Source: an uncultured Methanomassiliicoccales archaeon (GTDB taxonomy: Archaea > Thermoplasmatota > Thermoplasmata > SG8-5). From it: a stretch of 64,000 nt of DNA. Position numbers and translations under genes: made by a program. A model generated the notes under the pieces. That model saw only the letters and a program-made list of their open reading frames with translations, searched no databases and had not been told where the DNA came from. Location: the NCBI GenBank assembly GCA_938004075.1, contig CALKWP010000013.1, forward strand, positions 28,679 to 92,678, in the 5' to 3' direction. This document shows, piece by piece, positions 24,854-33,903 of the stretch. Position 1 is the stretch's first letter. Every line of letters begins with the position of its first letter.

Positions 24854-25998
24854 CACAGCTCACCCAGTACTTTCTCCAGCTCCCCGAAAAGGCCATCTAT
24901 TGAGGATCTGGTCACGTGGGGCATCATCACCAGTCTCAAGCTGGGCGGATTCCTGGCTACCGAGACTTTCCAGCCGCGGCCATCCAGCATCCTCTGGACC
25001 TTCTTCGGGTCCGGAACGTAGAGGCAGAGAATGTTCATGACCGGCTCGATAACCGGATCCAGGCCGAGCTTGTGGGCCTTTCCGAGAGCGTAGCCAGTAA
25101 CATCCATGCATTCCCTGACGATATTCAGATAACCTTCACGGCCAAGTGCCCGCATTGCTGCGTAGGATGCGGCGACCGCTGCGCTGCACCTCGTGCCAGA
25201 CAGGGCGGAAAGCTGGCCCAGCATGTCCAGGTAGGGCGCGTCCTTGTGAATGGTCCTGAACCACTCCCTGTCCCTGACCAGCAGCGCGCCGGAAGGGACG
25301 GTCGCCATGCCCATTTTGTGCGGGTCCGCGGCTATGCTGGAAACGCCCGGCACCGAGAAATCGAAGTCCGGAGTTTTATGCCCCAGCTCTCTCAGGAATG
25401 GAAGCACGAAACCGCCGAAGGCCGCATCCACGTGCAGGAATGTTTTTTCCGGCAGAATCTCCGAGATGGCCCTGATGTCGTCCACAGCGCCCAGCTCGGT
25501 TGTGCCGGCTATTCCCACCACCGCGGCAACATCGTCGCCAAGAACACTGGAAAGCCGGTCGATGTCCATTGCATAATCCGGGCCCATGGGGACCATTACC
25601 GGCTCCATGGCCAGTATGTCGCAGGCCTTGTGGAACGAGAAATGGGCGCTTGCAGGAAATACCACTTTTTTCTTCTTCGTGATGTTCCTGGCCATCCAGA
25701 GCGCCGTGATGTTGGCTTCGGTGCCGCCGCTCACCACGCCGCCCGCGATATTCTCATCCGCTCCAAGAAGCTGGCCTATCGCAGCAACCACCTGCTTCTC
25801 CAAGTCCAGGGTGCCCGGATAGAGGCCCGCATTGCCCAGGTTGGATTCTATGAACATTGAGTGCGCTTCCGCCGCTATGTCCAGGGGCTTCGTGCACATT
25901 GAGCTGATGACATGGCCATCGCCGAAATGATGGTCCTTCGAGCGCGCGGCCTCCAGTTCCACCATTATCTTCTCCCTTGGAATGCCTTTCCGCCACAT
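24853..25998 (-). CDS. mfnA: MfnA-type PLP decarboxylase (aspartate 1-decarboxylase / tyrosine decarboxylase)
   Basis: A 381-residue group II decarboxylase. SGGTEANITAL (about 90), HFSFHKA, HVDAAFGGF and ADPHKMG with Lys228 as the PLP lysine identify it. In archaea without methanofuran the enzyme is thought to make beta-alanine from aspartate for coenzyme A; in methanogens it also makes tyramine. No methanogenesis gene is nearby, so the CoA role is more likely. ATG 25998 follows GGAGGAAG and its codon overlaps the stop region of the upstream gene by sharing TGAGATG spacing. Confidence 0.9.
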   Translation of the reverse strand: MWRKGIPREKIMVELEAARSKDHHFGDGHVISSMCTKPLDIAAEAHSMFIESNLGNAGLYPGTLDLEKQVVAAIGQLLGADENIAGGVVSGGTEANITALWMARNITKKKKVVFPASAHFSFHKACDILAMEPVMVPMGPDYAMDIDRLSSVLGDDVAAVVGIAGTTELGAVDDIRAISEILPEKTFLHVDAAFGGFVLPFLRELGHKTPDFDFSVPGVSSIAADPHKMGMATVPSGALLVRDREWFRTIHKDAPYLDMLGQLSALSGTRCSAAVAASYAAMRALGREGYLNIVRECMDVTGYALGKAHKLGLDPVIEPVMNILCLYVPDPKKVQRMLDGRGWKVSVARNPPSLRLVMMPHVTRSSIDGLFGELEKVLGEL

Positions 25999-25999
25999 C

Positions 26000-27655
26000 T
26001 CACTTCCTCCCCTGTTCCAACAGCATGCGCTTCTCAACCGATGCGACTATGTGCTTCACAGTGCCCAGCTCCGACGCGCCAACGCAGATTATGTCGGCAC
26101 CGTTCCTCACCAGGAACTCCAGCATGCTTGGGATTGACGTCATGTCATCGGAAAGTATCGAGAGCATGCCCGGCTTATTCCGCAGCGCGTTCTCGAGCGC
26201 GCTTTCCAGCGCCGGAACAGTGTGCAGCATCCAGTCGGTTCCCTCGCCCCCGCCGAGCATCAGCTTAGCCAGCGAATCCAGGTCCAGCGCCATGACGTCC
26301 GCGTTCTTTGCCAGTGAGTCCATGAAGAAAAGATTGCTGGGGTACATTATGCGCACCCATATCTCGGGCTGCGACGCTTCCCCGGATGACGCGCGAATGG
26401 CCGCAACGACCTTCGCCAGTTCATTGGCGCTGCGGATGCCTGGTATCAGAATCCCGGGCCGCATGCCGCTGTCCGATATTATTTTGAGAGATGCAGCCAG
26501 GCGGTCAAGCGTTTGCTTTGAGGCGTCGCCTAGTTCTATGACCATGACGCCAGAACTCAGGCGGCGCTTGGCTTCAGTGGCCATTGCGGTTATGCCGGAT
26601 TGCCAGTTGTTATCGGTCAGGATATTCCCGGTGACCAGTATCCCGTCCACAAAGGAGTCGCCGGCTGCCGCTATATGCGCTGAAGAACTGGCGCTCAGGA
26701 ACATCCTGGTGGCGATGACTGGGCCTGTTGGCGCCGCGATTTTTTGAGGCAATACCGGTTCCAGAAGGCTGATGCTCCTCTCCCTGGGCGGGATTCCCGG
26801 CTCGGACACCGGGTCTGACATGAGAATGGCCGCGCAGACGAGCGGATGGGATGAAACGAAGCAAACCGTGCATGAGGATACGGCTGGATGCTGGCTCATG
26901 AAGTAATTGATATCCGCAAGCTGAGCAAGCATGTCCCCGCTCAGTTTTTCCTCGCCGGCGAAATCCCCGGATATCCTGACCCTGGATGGTCCCTGCTCCC
27001 TCATCACGTATTGAAAATCCTGGGGCCGCATCTCCATCCTGTCAAGCTTGCCTTCCGGGGTGAAGCTGTAAATATCGCTTGACACGACCGGGTCGTGCAG
27101 CCCCTCCGGCAGCCCGAACACCGCCCTGGCCTGTATATCGCCGGATTTGCGCCTCATCTCCATGGAAACTTCCGATTCAATCACTTCCTTCACAATAACC
27201 GCGGGCATGTCCCTGTCCAGCTTGTCCAATCCGGTCCGGAGCCATTTCACCCAGCAATGCTTGACTGCGTCCAGAAGGTCCTGGCCCCCCGCAGCGTACA
27301 CGGGAGATTGACCGGCCCCATACCTGGAACTGGTGGTGACTGAAGCAATCGAACCCAATTCGCCGAATGCCTCCAGTATCTCCATCTCATGGGCCCAGTT
27401 TATCCGGGACGAGGCGAACGCCGCTTTCACGGTGCGCCATCCCTCGTCCGGGGTTTCGCTTCCGGCCTTGAACATGGCCAGCGCGGACTTGACACCTTCA
27501 TTGCCAAGGAACTCGGAGAAAACGAGCGGTGTGATGACGAAGCCCCTGGCGACCGGAAAGCCGGCCTGCGCGAAGGACGCCATCCCTGCGCCTAGCGAGC
27601 CCGCAGCGGACTCGTTTAGACAACCGATATCGCTGAAACTCATCACGCTTGTCAT
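26000..27655 (-). CDS. Degenerate PEP synthase/PPDK-like protein
   Basis: A 551-residue protein. The first 220 residues look like the ATP-binding part of PEP synthase (NESAAGSLGAG, FPVARGFVITP, SRYGAGQSP, VFGLPEGL). The last 200 resemble its PEP-binding barrel (LIPGIRSANELAKVV, YPSNLFFMDSL, ALDLDSLAKLMLGG). The phosphohistidine TxHA motif is not visible, the barrel's CGQ-type catalytic cysteine is replaced by LSILSDD, and the whole is about 200 residues short of a real enzyme. It is thus likely a catalytically dead or repurposed relative. It heads the unit with mfnA and dph2; GTTTTTTACC about 27 nt upstream is its probable promoter. Confidence 0.65.
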   Translation of the reverse strand: MTSVMSFSDIGCLNESAAGSLGAGMASFAQAGFPVARGFVITPLVFSEFLGNEGVKSALAMFKAGSETPDEGWRTVKAAFASSRINWAHEMEILEAFGELGSIASVTTSSRYGAGQSPVYAAGGQDLLDAVKHCWVKWLRTGLDKLDRDMPAVIVKEVIESEVSMEMRRKSGDIQARAVFGLPEGLHDPVVSSDIYSFTPEGKLDRMEMRPQDFQYVMREQGPSRVRISGDFAGEEKLSGDMLAQLADINYFMSQHPAVSSCTVCFVSSHPLVCAAILMSDPVSEPGIPPRERSISLLEPVLPQKIAAPTGPVIATRMFLSASSSAHIAAAGDSFVDGILVTGNILTDNNWQSGITAMATEAKRRLSSGVMVIELGDASKQTLDRLAASLKIISDSGMRPGILIPGIRSANELAKVVAAIRASSGEASQPEIWVRIMYPSNLFFMDSLAKNADVMALDLDSLAKLMLGGGEGTDWMLHTVPALESALENALRNKPGMLSILSDDMTSIPSMLEFLVRNGADIICVGASELGTVKHIVASVEKRMLLEQGRK

Positions 27656-27725
27656 TGCACAACCTTAAGGTTCCTCCGGTAAAAAACATTTTGTAATCCG
27701 ACAACATGGGTGTCTTGGTGTGAAA

Positions 27726-28508
27726 ATGAAATACAAAAGCATCGAAACAATCATCGAGAACGGCATCGCCACAGCCACGCTGGCGACCCCGGACAACATG
27801 AACGCCCTGGGCGAGGCCATGTCCCTGGAGCTGGAGCATTTCCTAATCGAATGCCAGGAAAGCGATTCAGTGAAAGTCATCATAATCACGGGGAAAGGAA
27901 AGGCGTTCTGCGCCGGGGGAAATGTAAAAGCAATGGCCGATGCTGAAGACCCTGAGACCTTCCTTGCCGAATTATCGGGATGGATCCACAAACCTGTTCA
28001 TCGCATCCAGACCATGGAGAAGATTGTTATTGCGGCAGTTAACGGCCATGCTGTTGGAGCGGGCGCAGCGCTGGCGATGGCCTGCGACCTGCGGTATGCC
28101 TCCAGGGCCGCAAAATTCAACATGGGCTTCATGAAGATCGGCCTGGCTCCGGGCTGCGGCACTTACTTCCTGCCAAAGCTGGTCGGCAAGGCAAGAGCCG
28201 GTGAATTGATCTACCTCAGCGAGACTATCGATGCCGATGCCGCGGAAAAATTTGGGCTGGTCAATCATGCCGTGGAACCAGAGGAGCTCATGCCGATTGT
28301 GATCAAAGCTGCCGAGAGCATCGCCAAAGGGCCGACGCTGGCCATCGGCCGCGCCAAAACCCTGCTGCGGCTGAGCGAGAATAGCAGGCTGGAGGAGCAT
28401 CTGGCAGCGGAGCGGCATATGATTTCCATCTCAGGGGCGACGGGGGACTTCCGGGAAGGCGTTAACGCTTTCACCGAAAAGCGGGAGCCGAAATTTGCCG
28501 GGCGTTAA
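27726..28508 (+). CDS. Enoyl-CoA hydratase/isomerase family protein, PaaG-like
   Basis: A 260-residue crotonase. The oxyanion-hole segments are AFCAGGNVKAM and NGHAVGAGAALAMACDL. Both catalytic glutamates of true hydratases are missing (GAGAA replaces the first; a Phe sits where the second belongs). The string AKFNMGFMKIGLAPGCGTYFLP resembles PaaG-type isomerases instead, though their catalytic aspartate is Gly here. It probably isomerises or otherwise processes an acyl-CoA; the reaction is open. ATG 27726 follows GGTG; a GTG two codons earlier is possible. The stop overlaps pepF's stop convergently. Confidence 0.8.
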   Translation: MKYKSIETIIENGIATATLATPDNMNALGEAMSLELEHFLIECQESDSVKVIIITGKGKAFCAGGNVKAMADAEDPETFLAELSGWIHKPVHRIQTMEKIVIAAVNGHAVGAGAALAMACDLRYASRAAKFNMGFMKIGLAPGCGTYFLPKLVGKARAGELIYLSETIDADAAEKFGLVNHAVEPEELMPIVIKAAESIAKGPTLAIGRAKTLLRLSENSRLEEHLAAERHMISISGATGDFREGVNAFTEKREPKFAGR

Positions 28509-30310
28509 TACCCGAGTTTCTTCGCCTCGTCCTCAGCTTGTCTCACCATTCCATCCAGCAAGTCCAGCCCGTTCTGCCAGAACTCCGGCTTGGTGATGTC
28601 CAGACCCATCTTGGCCATGAGGTTCTTCGGGTAGTCCGAGCCGCCGGCTGCCAGCATGTCAAGGTATTTCGGCACGAATGGCTGGCCCTGCTTGCGGTAC
28701 TGCTCATAGAGGGAGAGGACCATCAGCTCGCCGAATGAGTAAGCGTAAGTGTAGAACGGGTAGTGAACAAAGTGGAGCACGTACGACCACCAGAGGCCGT
28801 ACTCATCCGTCATCTCGACCGAGTTGCCGAACATCCACTTGTTCTCTTCCAGCCATATCTTGTGGATTTCCTCAGGTTTCAGCTCGCCCTGCTCGCGCCT
28901 TGCCTTGTGGAGACGGGTCTCGAACCGGTTCATCATTATCTGGCGCATTACTGTTGCGAACGTTCCTTCAATCTTCCCGCAGAGCAGGTTCAGGCGCTTC
29001 TTGGGGTCCTTCTCCTTGGCCAGGATGTCGTTGAACAGTATCATCTCGCCGAATATGCTTGCTGTTTCAGCCATGCACAGCGAAGTGTCCATGAGAAGGT
29101 CGCCCTGCTGCCTTGCCAGGTACTGGTGTATGCCGTGGCCCATCTCGTGCGCCATCGTGGAGGCGTCGCTCAGGGTGTCCGTGTAGTTCAGCATGATGTA
29201 AGGGTGATGGTCTGATGCGGTGCTCGCTGAGAACGCGCCGCCCTCCTTGCCCTGCCTCGGGTCGGCGTCAATCCAGCCCTTCTCGAAGAATTGCTTGGCT
29301 ATCTCGCCGGATTTCGGGCTGAAGGACGAGTATGCGGCAATGGTCATGGCCTTGGCGGTTTCGTAGTCGCACGGCTCCTCTTCCTGGGTGATCGGGCAGT
29401 ATCGGTCGTAATCCTTGAGTTTCTTGATTCCGAGCAATTTCGCCTTCAGCTTGTAATACCTGGCCACCATGGCGACGTTCTTGTCCACCGCGGTTTTCAG
29501 GCTCTCGACTGTTTCATCGTCCACTTCATTGGCCAGGTTCCTCTTCTTGGCCGGGTGCGGGAATTTCCTGAATTCATCTTCAGTGGCATGGGCCTGAACG
29601 AGAGTGTTGAATATGTAAGTCAGCAGGTCCATGTTGGCCTCCAGCGCCTGCGTGACGCCTTTGTGGGCCGCCTTCCTCTTGTCCCGGTCCGGGTGGAAGA
29701 GCAGTGCCAGCGCGCCGTCCATGGGCATCTCCTGGGTCTTGCCGTCGATTTTCACTTTGACTTTGGTCTTGCCCATAGTCTCGTCGAAGAGCCGGACGAA
29801 CGCCTGGCGGCCGGAAAGCTCGAGCGCGCTCATGAGCTTTTCTTCAGCTTCAGAAAGCTGGTGGGGTTTCATAAGCCGCTTCGCCTCCAGGAGGTGCTTG
29901 TACTTTGCAAGCTCGGGGGAATCCATCAGCTTCTTGGCGGCAGAATCATCAACCGCGCACCAGGCAAGTTCGACGAAAATCATATGGCGCTCTGCTTTTA
30001 CCATGAGTTCCATGAGAGCCTGCTTCAGGGCTGCAATGTCCTTGTCGGTGGTGTTCTGGGCGGACCTCAGGTGAGCGTAGTAAACCGGCTTGCGGATTTC
30101 TCTTGTTATGGCTTCCAGTTCCTTCACAAGCTCCAGCAATTGCCCCGGCTTTATGGATGAGTTCAGCATCGGCCGGTACTTGGATTCGAATGCCTCGGCC
30201 TTTTTCACGGCCGCCGCCATCTGGCTTTTAACTTTGTCATGATTCAGAGACGGACATATTTCCTCAAAATTCCATTCAATTCCCTTTGCGCTGGATTGTG
30301 TTTCGCCCAT
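28505..30310 (-). CDS. pepF: M3-family oligoendopeptidase (PepF type)
   Basis: A 601-residue zinc peptidase of the usual PepF length. The HExxH motif is in TMAHEMGHGIHQYL (about residue 385) and the third ligand Glu follows in CMAETASIFGEM. It lacks a signal peptide and so cuts short peptides in the cytoplasm, finishing degradation of imported peptides. The start follows GGTGAAAG. The promoter box GTTAAATTATTAA (30345-30357 region) lies about 40 nt upstream. Its role fits with the large peptide-binding proteins elsewhere in the window. Confidence 0.93.
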   Translation of the reverse strand: MGETQSSAKGIEWNFEEICPSLNHDKVKSQMAAAVKKAEAFESKYRPMLNSSIKPGQLLELVKELEAITREIRKPVYYAHLRSAQNTTDKDIAALKQALMELMVKAERHMIFVELAWCAVDDSAAKKLMDSPELAKYKHLLEAKRLMKPHQLSEAEEKLMSALELSGRQAFVRLFDETMGKTKVKVKIDGKTQEMPMDGALALLFHPDRDKRKAAHKGVTQALEANMDLLTYIFNTLVQAHATEDEFRKFPHPAKKRNLANEVDDETVESLKTAVDKNVAMVARYYKLKAKLLGIKKLKDYDRYCPITQEEEPCDYETAKAMTIAAYSSFSPKSGEIAKQFFEKGWIDADPRQGKEGGAFSASTASDHHPYIMLNYTDTLSDASTMAHEMGHGIHQYLARQQGDLLMDTSLCMAETASIFGEMILFNDILAKEKDPKKRLNLLCGKIEGTFATVMRQIMMNRFETRLHKARREQGELKPEEIHKIWLEENKWMFGNSVEMTDEYGLWWSYVLHFVHYPFYTYAYSFGELMVLSLYEQYRKQGQPFVPKYLDMLAAGGSDYPKNLMAKMGLDITKPEFWQNGLDLLDGMVRQAEDEAKKLGY

Positions 30311-30421
30311 TTTCTTTCACCAAGGATGGGGATAAGGAAGTGGATTAATAATTTAACCGTAGTTTATTCATCAAAATCTGAGCGCAGTTGCGGTTCTGGG
30401 ATTATGCTGATTCTTGCAACC

Positions 30422-30865
30422 TCACGCCTGCTCGGACAGCCAATCTTTCAGATTCTGAACCGCCGATTCCCTCTTGGCCGGGTATGCCGCCACTTTCATC
30501 CGAACGTCAATCACATCCTTCCCGGTTGCCAGCGCTAGCTCCTCCAGGTATGCCTTCTGCTTGTCCAATCTGAAATGGAAGGCGCAGCCATCATCTGTTC
30601 GGGCATCCACCTGTCCCTCGAGACTGGTAAGAATTCCGGAAGCGCGGAGGCGCTCCAGGAACCGGTTCATCTGCCCGGATTTTGCCATCTCTATCTCGAA
30701 AACAGAGATTGGATTGCCGAAATGGCCCTCGGTCCTGGTGATTGCGATTTCCTCGATTCCGGAAGCGAATTGCATCGCCTTGAGCACGCGTTCTTCCACT
30801 TCCGTTGCCTGGGAGAAGGCGCGCAAACGTATGCCGAGGAACTTGATGCCTGCCATCGGACGCAT
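30422..30865 (-). CDS. Exosome-linked RNA-binding protein, COG1325/DUF54 family
   Basis: About 147 residues. The sequence LRAFSQATEVEERV, TEGHFGNPISVFEIE, LRFDKQ-like FRLDKQKAYLEEL and KVAAYPAKRE matches archaeal COG1325, a small dsRBD-like RNA-binding family found near exosome genes. The start is uncertain: ATG 30865 and 30856 fit the family length and sit behind TATAATGG (30893-30899), whereas ATG 30895 would add ten residues and fit a more distant AT box. It diverges from the por operon. Confidence 0.82.
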   Translation of the reverse strand: MRPMAGIKFLGIRLRAFSQATEVEERVLKAMQFASGIEEIAITRTEGHFGNPISVFEIEMAKSGQMNRFLERLRASGILTSLEGQVDARTDDGCAFHFRLDKQKAYLEELALATGKDVIDVRMKVAAYPAKRESAVQNLKDWLSEQA

Positions 30866-30910
30866 GATGATATAATGAATGAAATAACTATCCATTATAG
30901 GCACAATTGG

Positions 30911-30927
30911 CGATATAATTATTAATG
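30911..30927 (+). promoter_or_regulatory. TATA-like box of the por-ior operon
   Basis: CGATATAATTATTAATG lies 30-45 bases before the first ATG and gives a short leader with GGTG. The same AT-rich stretch can serve the divergent RNA-binding protein gene. Confidence 0.5.
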
Positions 30928-30955
30928 GAACGGCATTCCTCCCCCGGTGCTTTGA

Positions 30956-31519
30956 ATGATTGAAGTAAGATTTCACGGCAGGGGGGGGCAGGGCGCGGTC
31001 ATTGCCTCCAATATTCTTGCGGAAGCTGCGTTCATAGAAGGAAAAGAGGTATCTGCCTTCCCATTCTTCGGAGTGGAGAGAAGGGGAGCCCCGGTTACGG
31101 CGTACACCAGGATTGACGCCGACAAGATTCGCAATAAATCCGGCATCTACGCGCCAGATTTCGTTGTGGTCATGGACCCGTCGCTGCTGGTCGCGGTCAA
31201 CATAGTCGAGGGGCTGAAGCCCAGTGGCCAGGTGCTGCTCAACACCAGGGCGGACCCGGCAAAGCTCCGGGCGAACCTCGGACTCACTGACAATCAGATT
31301 CTATCAACGGTTCTGGCCACCGACATCGCGATAAAGCACAGGCTGGGCAGCAAAGCCGCCCCGATTGTAAACAGCTCCGTTCTGGGGGCTTTTTCCAAAG
31401 TCTCCGGAGTCGTCGGAATAGACTCCCTGGTTGAGGCCATCAAGAACAACGTTCCGATAAAGATCGAGGAGAACGTTGCGGCAGCGAAGGAAGCTTACGA
31501 TTCGGTGGTGGTACATTGA
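30956..31519 (+). CDS. porG: 2-oxoacid:ferredoxin oxidoreductase gamma subunit (pyruvate type)
   Basis: A 187-residue gamma subunit, opening MIEVRFHGRGGQGAVIAS, the invariant GRGGQG loop of this family, with FPFFGVERRGAPVTAY next. It forms part of the four-subunit enzyme that oxidises a 2-oxoacid with CoA and reduces ferredoxin. Gene order gamma-delta-alpha-beta is that of archaeal pyruvate oxidoreductases; the ketoisovalerate enzyme is the main alternative. It heads a six-gene unit in which most neighbours overlap. Confidence 0.9.
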   Translation: MIEVRFHGRGGQGAVIASNILAEAAFIEGKEVSAFPFFGVERRGAPVTAYTRIDADKIRNKSGIYAPDFVVVMDPSLLVAVNIVEGLKPSGQVLLNTRADPAKLRANLGLTDNQILSTVLATDIAIKHRLGSKAAPIVNSSVLGAFSKVSGVVGIDSLVEAIKNNVPIKIEENVAAAKEAYDSVVVH

Positions 31520-31815
31520 CGAAAGAACAGCTGAAAGGCACCTACAAGACCTACCAGGATTTGCCGCTGACCCCGGTGACCAGCGTCAATTCCGCGGCGA
31601 ATCGCACCGGATTCTGGAAGACGTTCAAGCCGGTGCTGGACCCGGAGAAATGCATCAAATGCGGCATCTGCTGGAAATTCTGCCCGGACGTTGCCGTCAA
31701 GATGAAGCCAGGCGAGCTGCCGACATTCGACCTGGAGCATTGCAAGGGCTGCGGAATCTGCGCCAACGAGTGCCCCAAGAAAGCGATCACGATGGTCATG
31801 GAAGGTGATGTCTGA
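31516..31815 (+). CDS. porD: 2-oxoacid:ferredoxin oxidoreductase delta subunit (ferredoxin-like)
   Basis: A 99-residue protein with two 4Fe-4S motifs, CIKCGICWKFCPD and CKGCGICANECPK. It carries electrons from the alpha-beta core to external ferredoxin. The start appears to be TTG 31516, in the overlap TTGA with the gamma stop, preceded by GGTGGTGG; no in-frame ATG lies before the conserved part. Its stop overlaps the alpha start by one base. Confidence 0.9.
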   Translation: MTKEQLKGTYKTYQDLPLTPVTSVNSAANRTGFWKTFKPVLDPEKCIKCGICWKFCPDVAVKMKPGELPTFDLEHCKGCGICANECPKKAITMVMEGDV

Positions 31816-32993
31816 TGAAAATGGTAATGACTGGCAATTATGCCTCGGCTTACGGTTCAAAGGTCTGCAGGGCGGAAGTCATCTCGGCTTACCCGATAAC
31901 GCCGCAGACATCCATTGTGGAGAAAATCGCAACGCTTGTCTCATCCGGAGAAATGAAGGCCCAGTTCGTCAAGGTGGAGAGCGAGCACAGCGCAATGGCT
32001 GCGCTCATCTCAGCGTCCATGGCAGGCGCCAGGACTTACACGGCGACCTCTTCCCACGGGCTTCTGCTGATGCACGAGCTCCTGATTTGGGCCGCCGGAG
32101 CGCGCACCCCGATAGTCATGAGCAATGTCTGCAGGGCCAACGGCCCGCCGTGGAGCGTCTGGGTGGACCATCATGACGCCATCGCGCAGCGCGACACCGG
32201 GTGGATGCAGGTGTTCTGCGAGGGCAACCAGGAAGTTCTTGATTCCATAATCATGGGGTACAAGCTGGGCGAGCGCCCCGACATACGCCTTCCCACCATG
32301 ATAAACGAGGATGCTTTCATTCTCTCGCACACGGTCGAGCCGGTGGACGTTCCTGAGATGGAAGAAGTCGATGACTTCCTGCCGCCTTACAACCCCAGAT
32401 TCAAGCTTGACGTTGACGAGCCATACGGCTTCGGAAGCCTGGTCATGCCCGAGATGTACATGGAGTTCCGGTACAAGATCAACGAGGCCATGGAGGCCGC
32501 TAGGCAGGGCTGGAGGGATGTTGAGAAGGATTTCGAGAAGAAATTCGGCCGCAACCACGGCGGCTTGGTGGAATTCTACAAGTGCGAGGACGCGGACTGC
32601 GTCCTGATAATGGCCGGGTCAATAGCCAGCACAGCGAAGGATGTCGTTGACAAGCTCCGCGCCGGGGGAAAGAAGGTCGGACTCGCCAGGATACGCGTAT
32701 TCAGACCGTTCCCGGTTGAGGAGATTCGGAAACTTGCTGGTATGACCAACATCATCAGCATGTGCGACCACTCCTACACATTCGGGCACTGCGGACCCAT
32801 GGCCCAGGAGGTCAGGGGCGCGCTTTACGGGCTTGCTGACAAACCCACTGTCAAGAATTACATAGTCGGGCTGGGTGGCAAGGACATGACGCCGGACGTG
32901 ATTGAGAAGATATACCTCAAGACTCTGGCGCTCAAGGGCGGCCCAGACCAGGAAATCGAATGGATAGGCGTCAAGGGACATGGAGGCTGGTAA
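31815..32993 (+). CDS. porA: 2-oxoacid:ferredoxin oxidoreductase alpha subunit (pyruvate type)
   Basis: A 392-residue alpha subunit with AYPITPQTSI (about 30), VESEHSAMAALIS, a TATSSHGLLLMHE block and the C-terminal transketolase-like part GLARIRVFRPFP. TGN at the N-terminus is typical of pyruvate enzymes. The alpha subunit shapes the substrate pocket next to the thiamine diphosphate held by beta. It overlaps delta by one base and is followed after one base by beta. Confidence 0.9.
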   Translation: MKMVMTGNYASAYGSKVCRAEVISAYPITPQTSIVEKIATLVSSGEMKAQFVKVESEHSAMAALISASMAGARTYTATSSHGLLLMHELLIWAAGARTPIVMSNVCRANGPPWSVWVDHHDAIAQRDTGWMQVFCEGNQEVLDSIIMGYKLGERPDIRLPTMINEDAFILSHTVEPVDVPEMEEVDDFLPPYNPRFKLDVDEPYGFGSLVMPEMYMEFRYKINEAMEAARQGWRDVEKDFEKKFGRNHGGLVEFYKCEDADCVLIMAGSIASTAKDVVDKLRAGGKKVGLARIRVFRPFPVEEIRKLAGMTNIISMCDHSYTFGHCGPMAQEVRGALYGLADKPTVKNYIVGLGGKDMTPDVIEKIYLKTLALKGGPDQEIEWIGVKGHGGW

Positions 32994-32994
32994 C

Positions 32995-33903
32995 ATGGCA
33001 AAATTCACAATTCCGGAAGAAGAGTACATGAACCCCGGTCACGTCGGCTGTCTCGGGTGCGGCGCGTGCCACGCCATGCGCTACACGCTCAAGGCCCTGG
33101 GCCCAAAGACGATGATGAGCATTCCGGCCTGCTGCTGGGCTGTGATGCCCGGGCCATTCCCGCTGAAGTGTCTGGAAGTTCCTCTGATAAACACGGCTTT
33201 CGAAGTTACTGGAGCTTCCATTTCCGGGATAAAGGCTGCGCTCGATGCGAAGGGCATTAAAGATGTCACCGTCGTGGGATTTGCCGGGGACGGCGGAACC
33301 GCCGACATCGGAATTCAAGCACTATCCGGCATGGTCGAGCGCGGAACCGACGTCATTTACATAATGTATGATAATGAGGCCTACATGAATACCGGCATCC
33401 AGAGGTCCTCATCAACGCCCGTGGGCGCTTGGACTACCACCACACCGGTGGGCGAGACCAAGGACTGGAAGCGCCAGCCCAAGAAGAACATGATGGACAT
33501 CATGGTGGCGCACAAGATTCCATACGCGGCAACGTGCAGCGTCGGGTACCCCGAGGACATGATAAAGAAGCTGCAGAAGGCCAAGAGCATCCGCGGCCCG
33601 AAGTTCATCCAGATATATGCGCCATGCCCAACAGGATGGCGCATGCAGCCCGAGAAGACAATAGAAGTCTGCAGGCTGGCTATAGATACCGCTGCCTACC
33701 CGCTTTACGAGGTGGAGAACGGCGTCTACACCATCAGCCGCAAGCCAAAAGAGCTGAAATCAATCAAGGATTACATGGCCATCCAGGGCCGGTTCAGGCA
33801 TCTGCCCGAGGAGGAGGTGGAGGCCATCCAGAGAACCGTGAAATGGGAATGGAACCGCCTGCTGAAGCTTGAGACATTCACAAAGGAGCTGGTTGAAGGA
33901 TGA
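32995..33903 (+). CDS. porB: 2-oxoacid:ferredoxin oxidoreductase beta subunit (pyruvate type)
   Basis: A 302-residue beta subunit. Cluster ligands CLGCGAC (near residue 20) and the later Cys in CSVGYPED surround the thiamine-diphosphate motif GFAGDGGTADIG (about 95-106) with YDNEAYMNTGIQRS. ATG 32995 follows GGAGG; the frame extends five codons into alpha. The ATGA at its end overlaps iorA. It forms the catalytic core with porA. Confidence 0.92.
   Translation: MAKFTIPEEEYMNPGHVGCLGCGACHAMRYTLKALGPKTMMSIPACCWAVMPGPFPLKCLEVPLINTAFEVTGASISGIKAALDAKGIKDVTVVGFAGDGGTADIGIQALSGMVERGTDVIYIMYDNEAYMNTGIQRSSSTPVGAWTTTTPVGETKDWKRQPKKNMMDIMVAHKIPYAATCSVGYPEDMIKKLQKAKSIRGPKFIQIYAPCPTGWRMQPEKTIEVCRLAIDTAAYPLYEVENGVYTISRKPKELKSIKDYMAIQGRFRHLPEEEVEAIQRTVKWEWNRLLKLETFTKELVEG

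Noticed and set aside
30866..30976. Longer N-terminus of the COG1325 protein
   Set aside because: The upstream codons read through the divergent promoter, and the residues are not conserved in the family, which begins near the chosen ATG.
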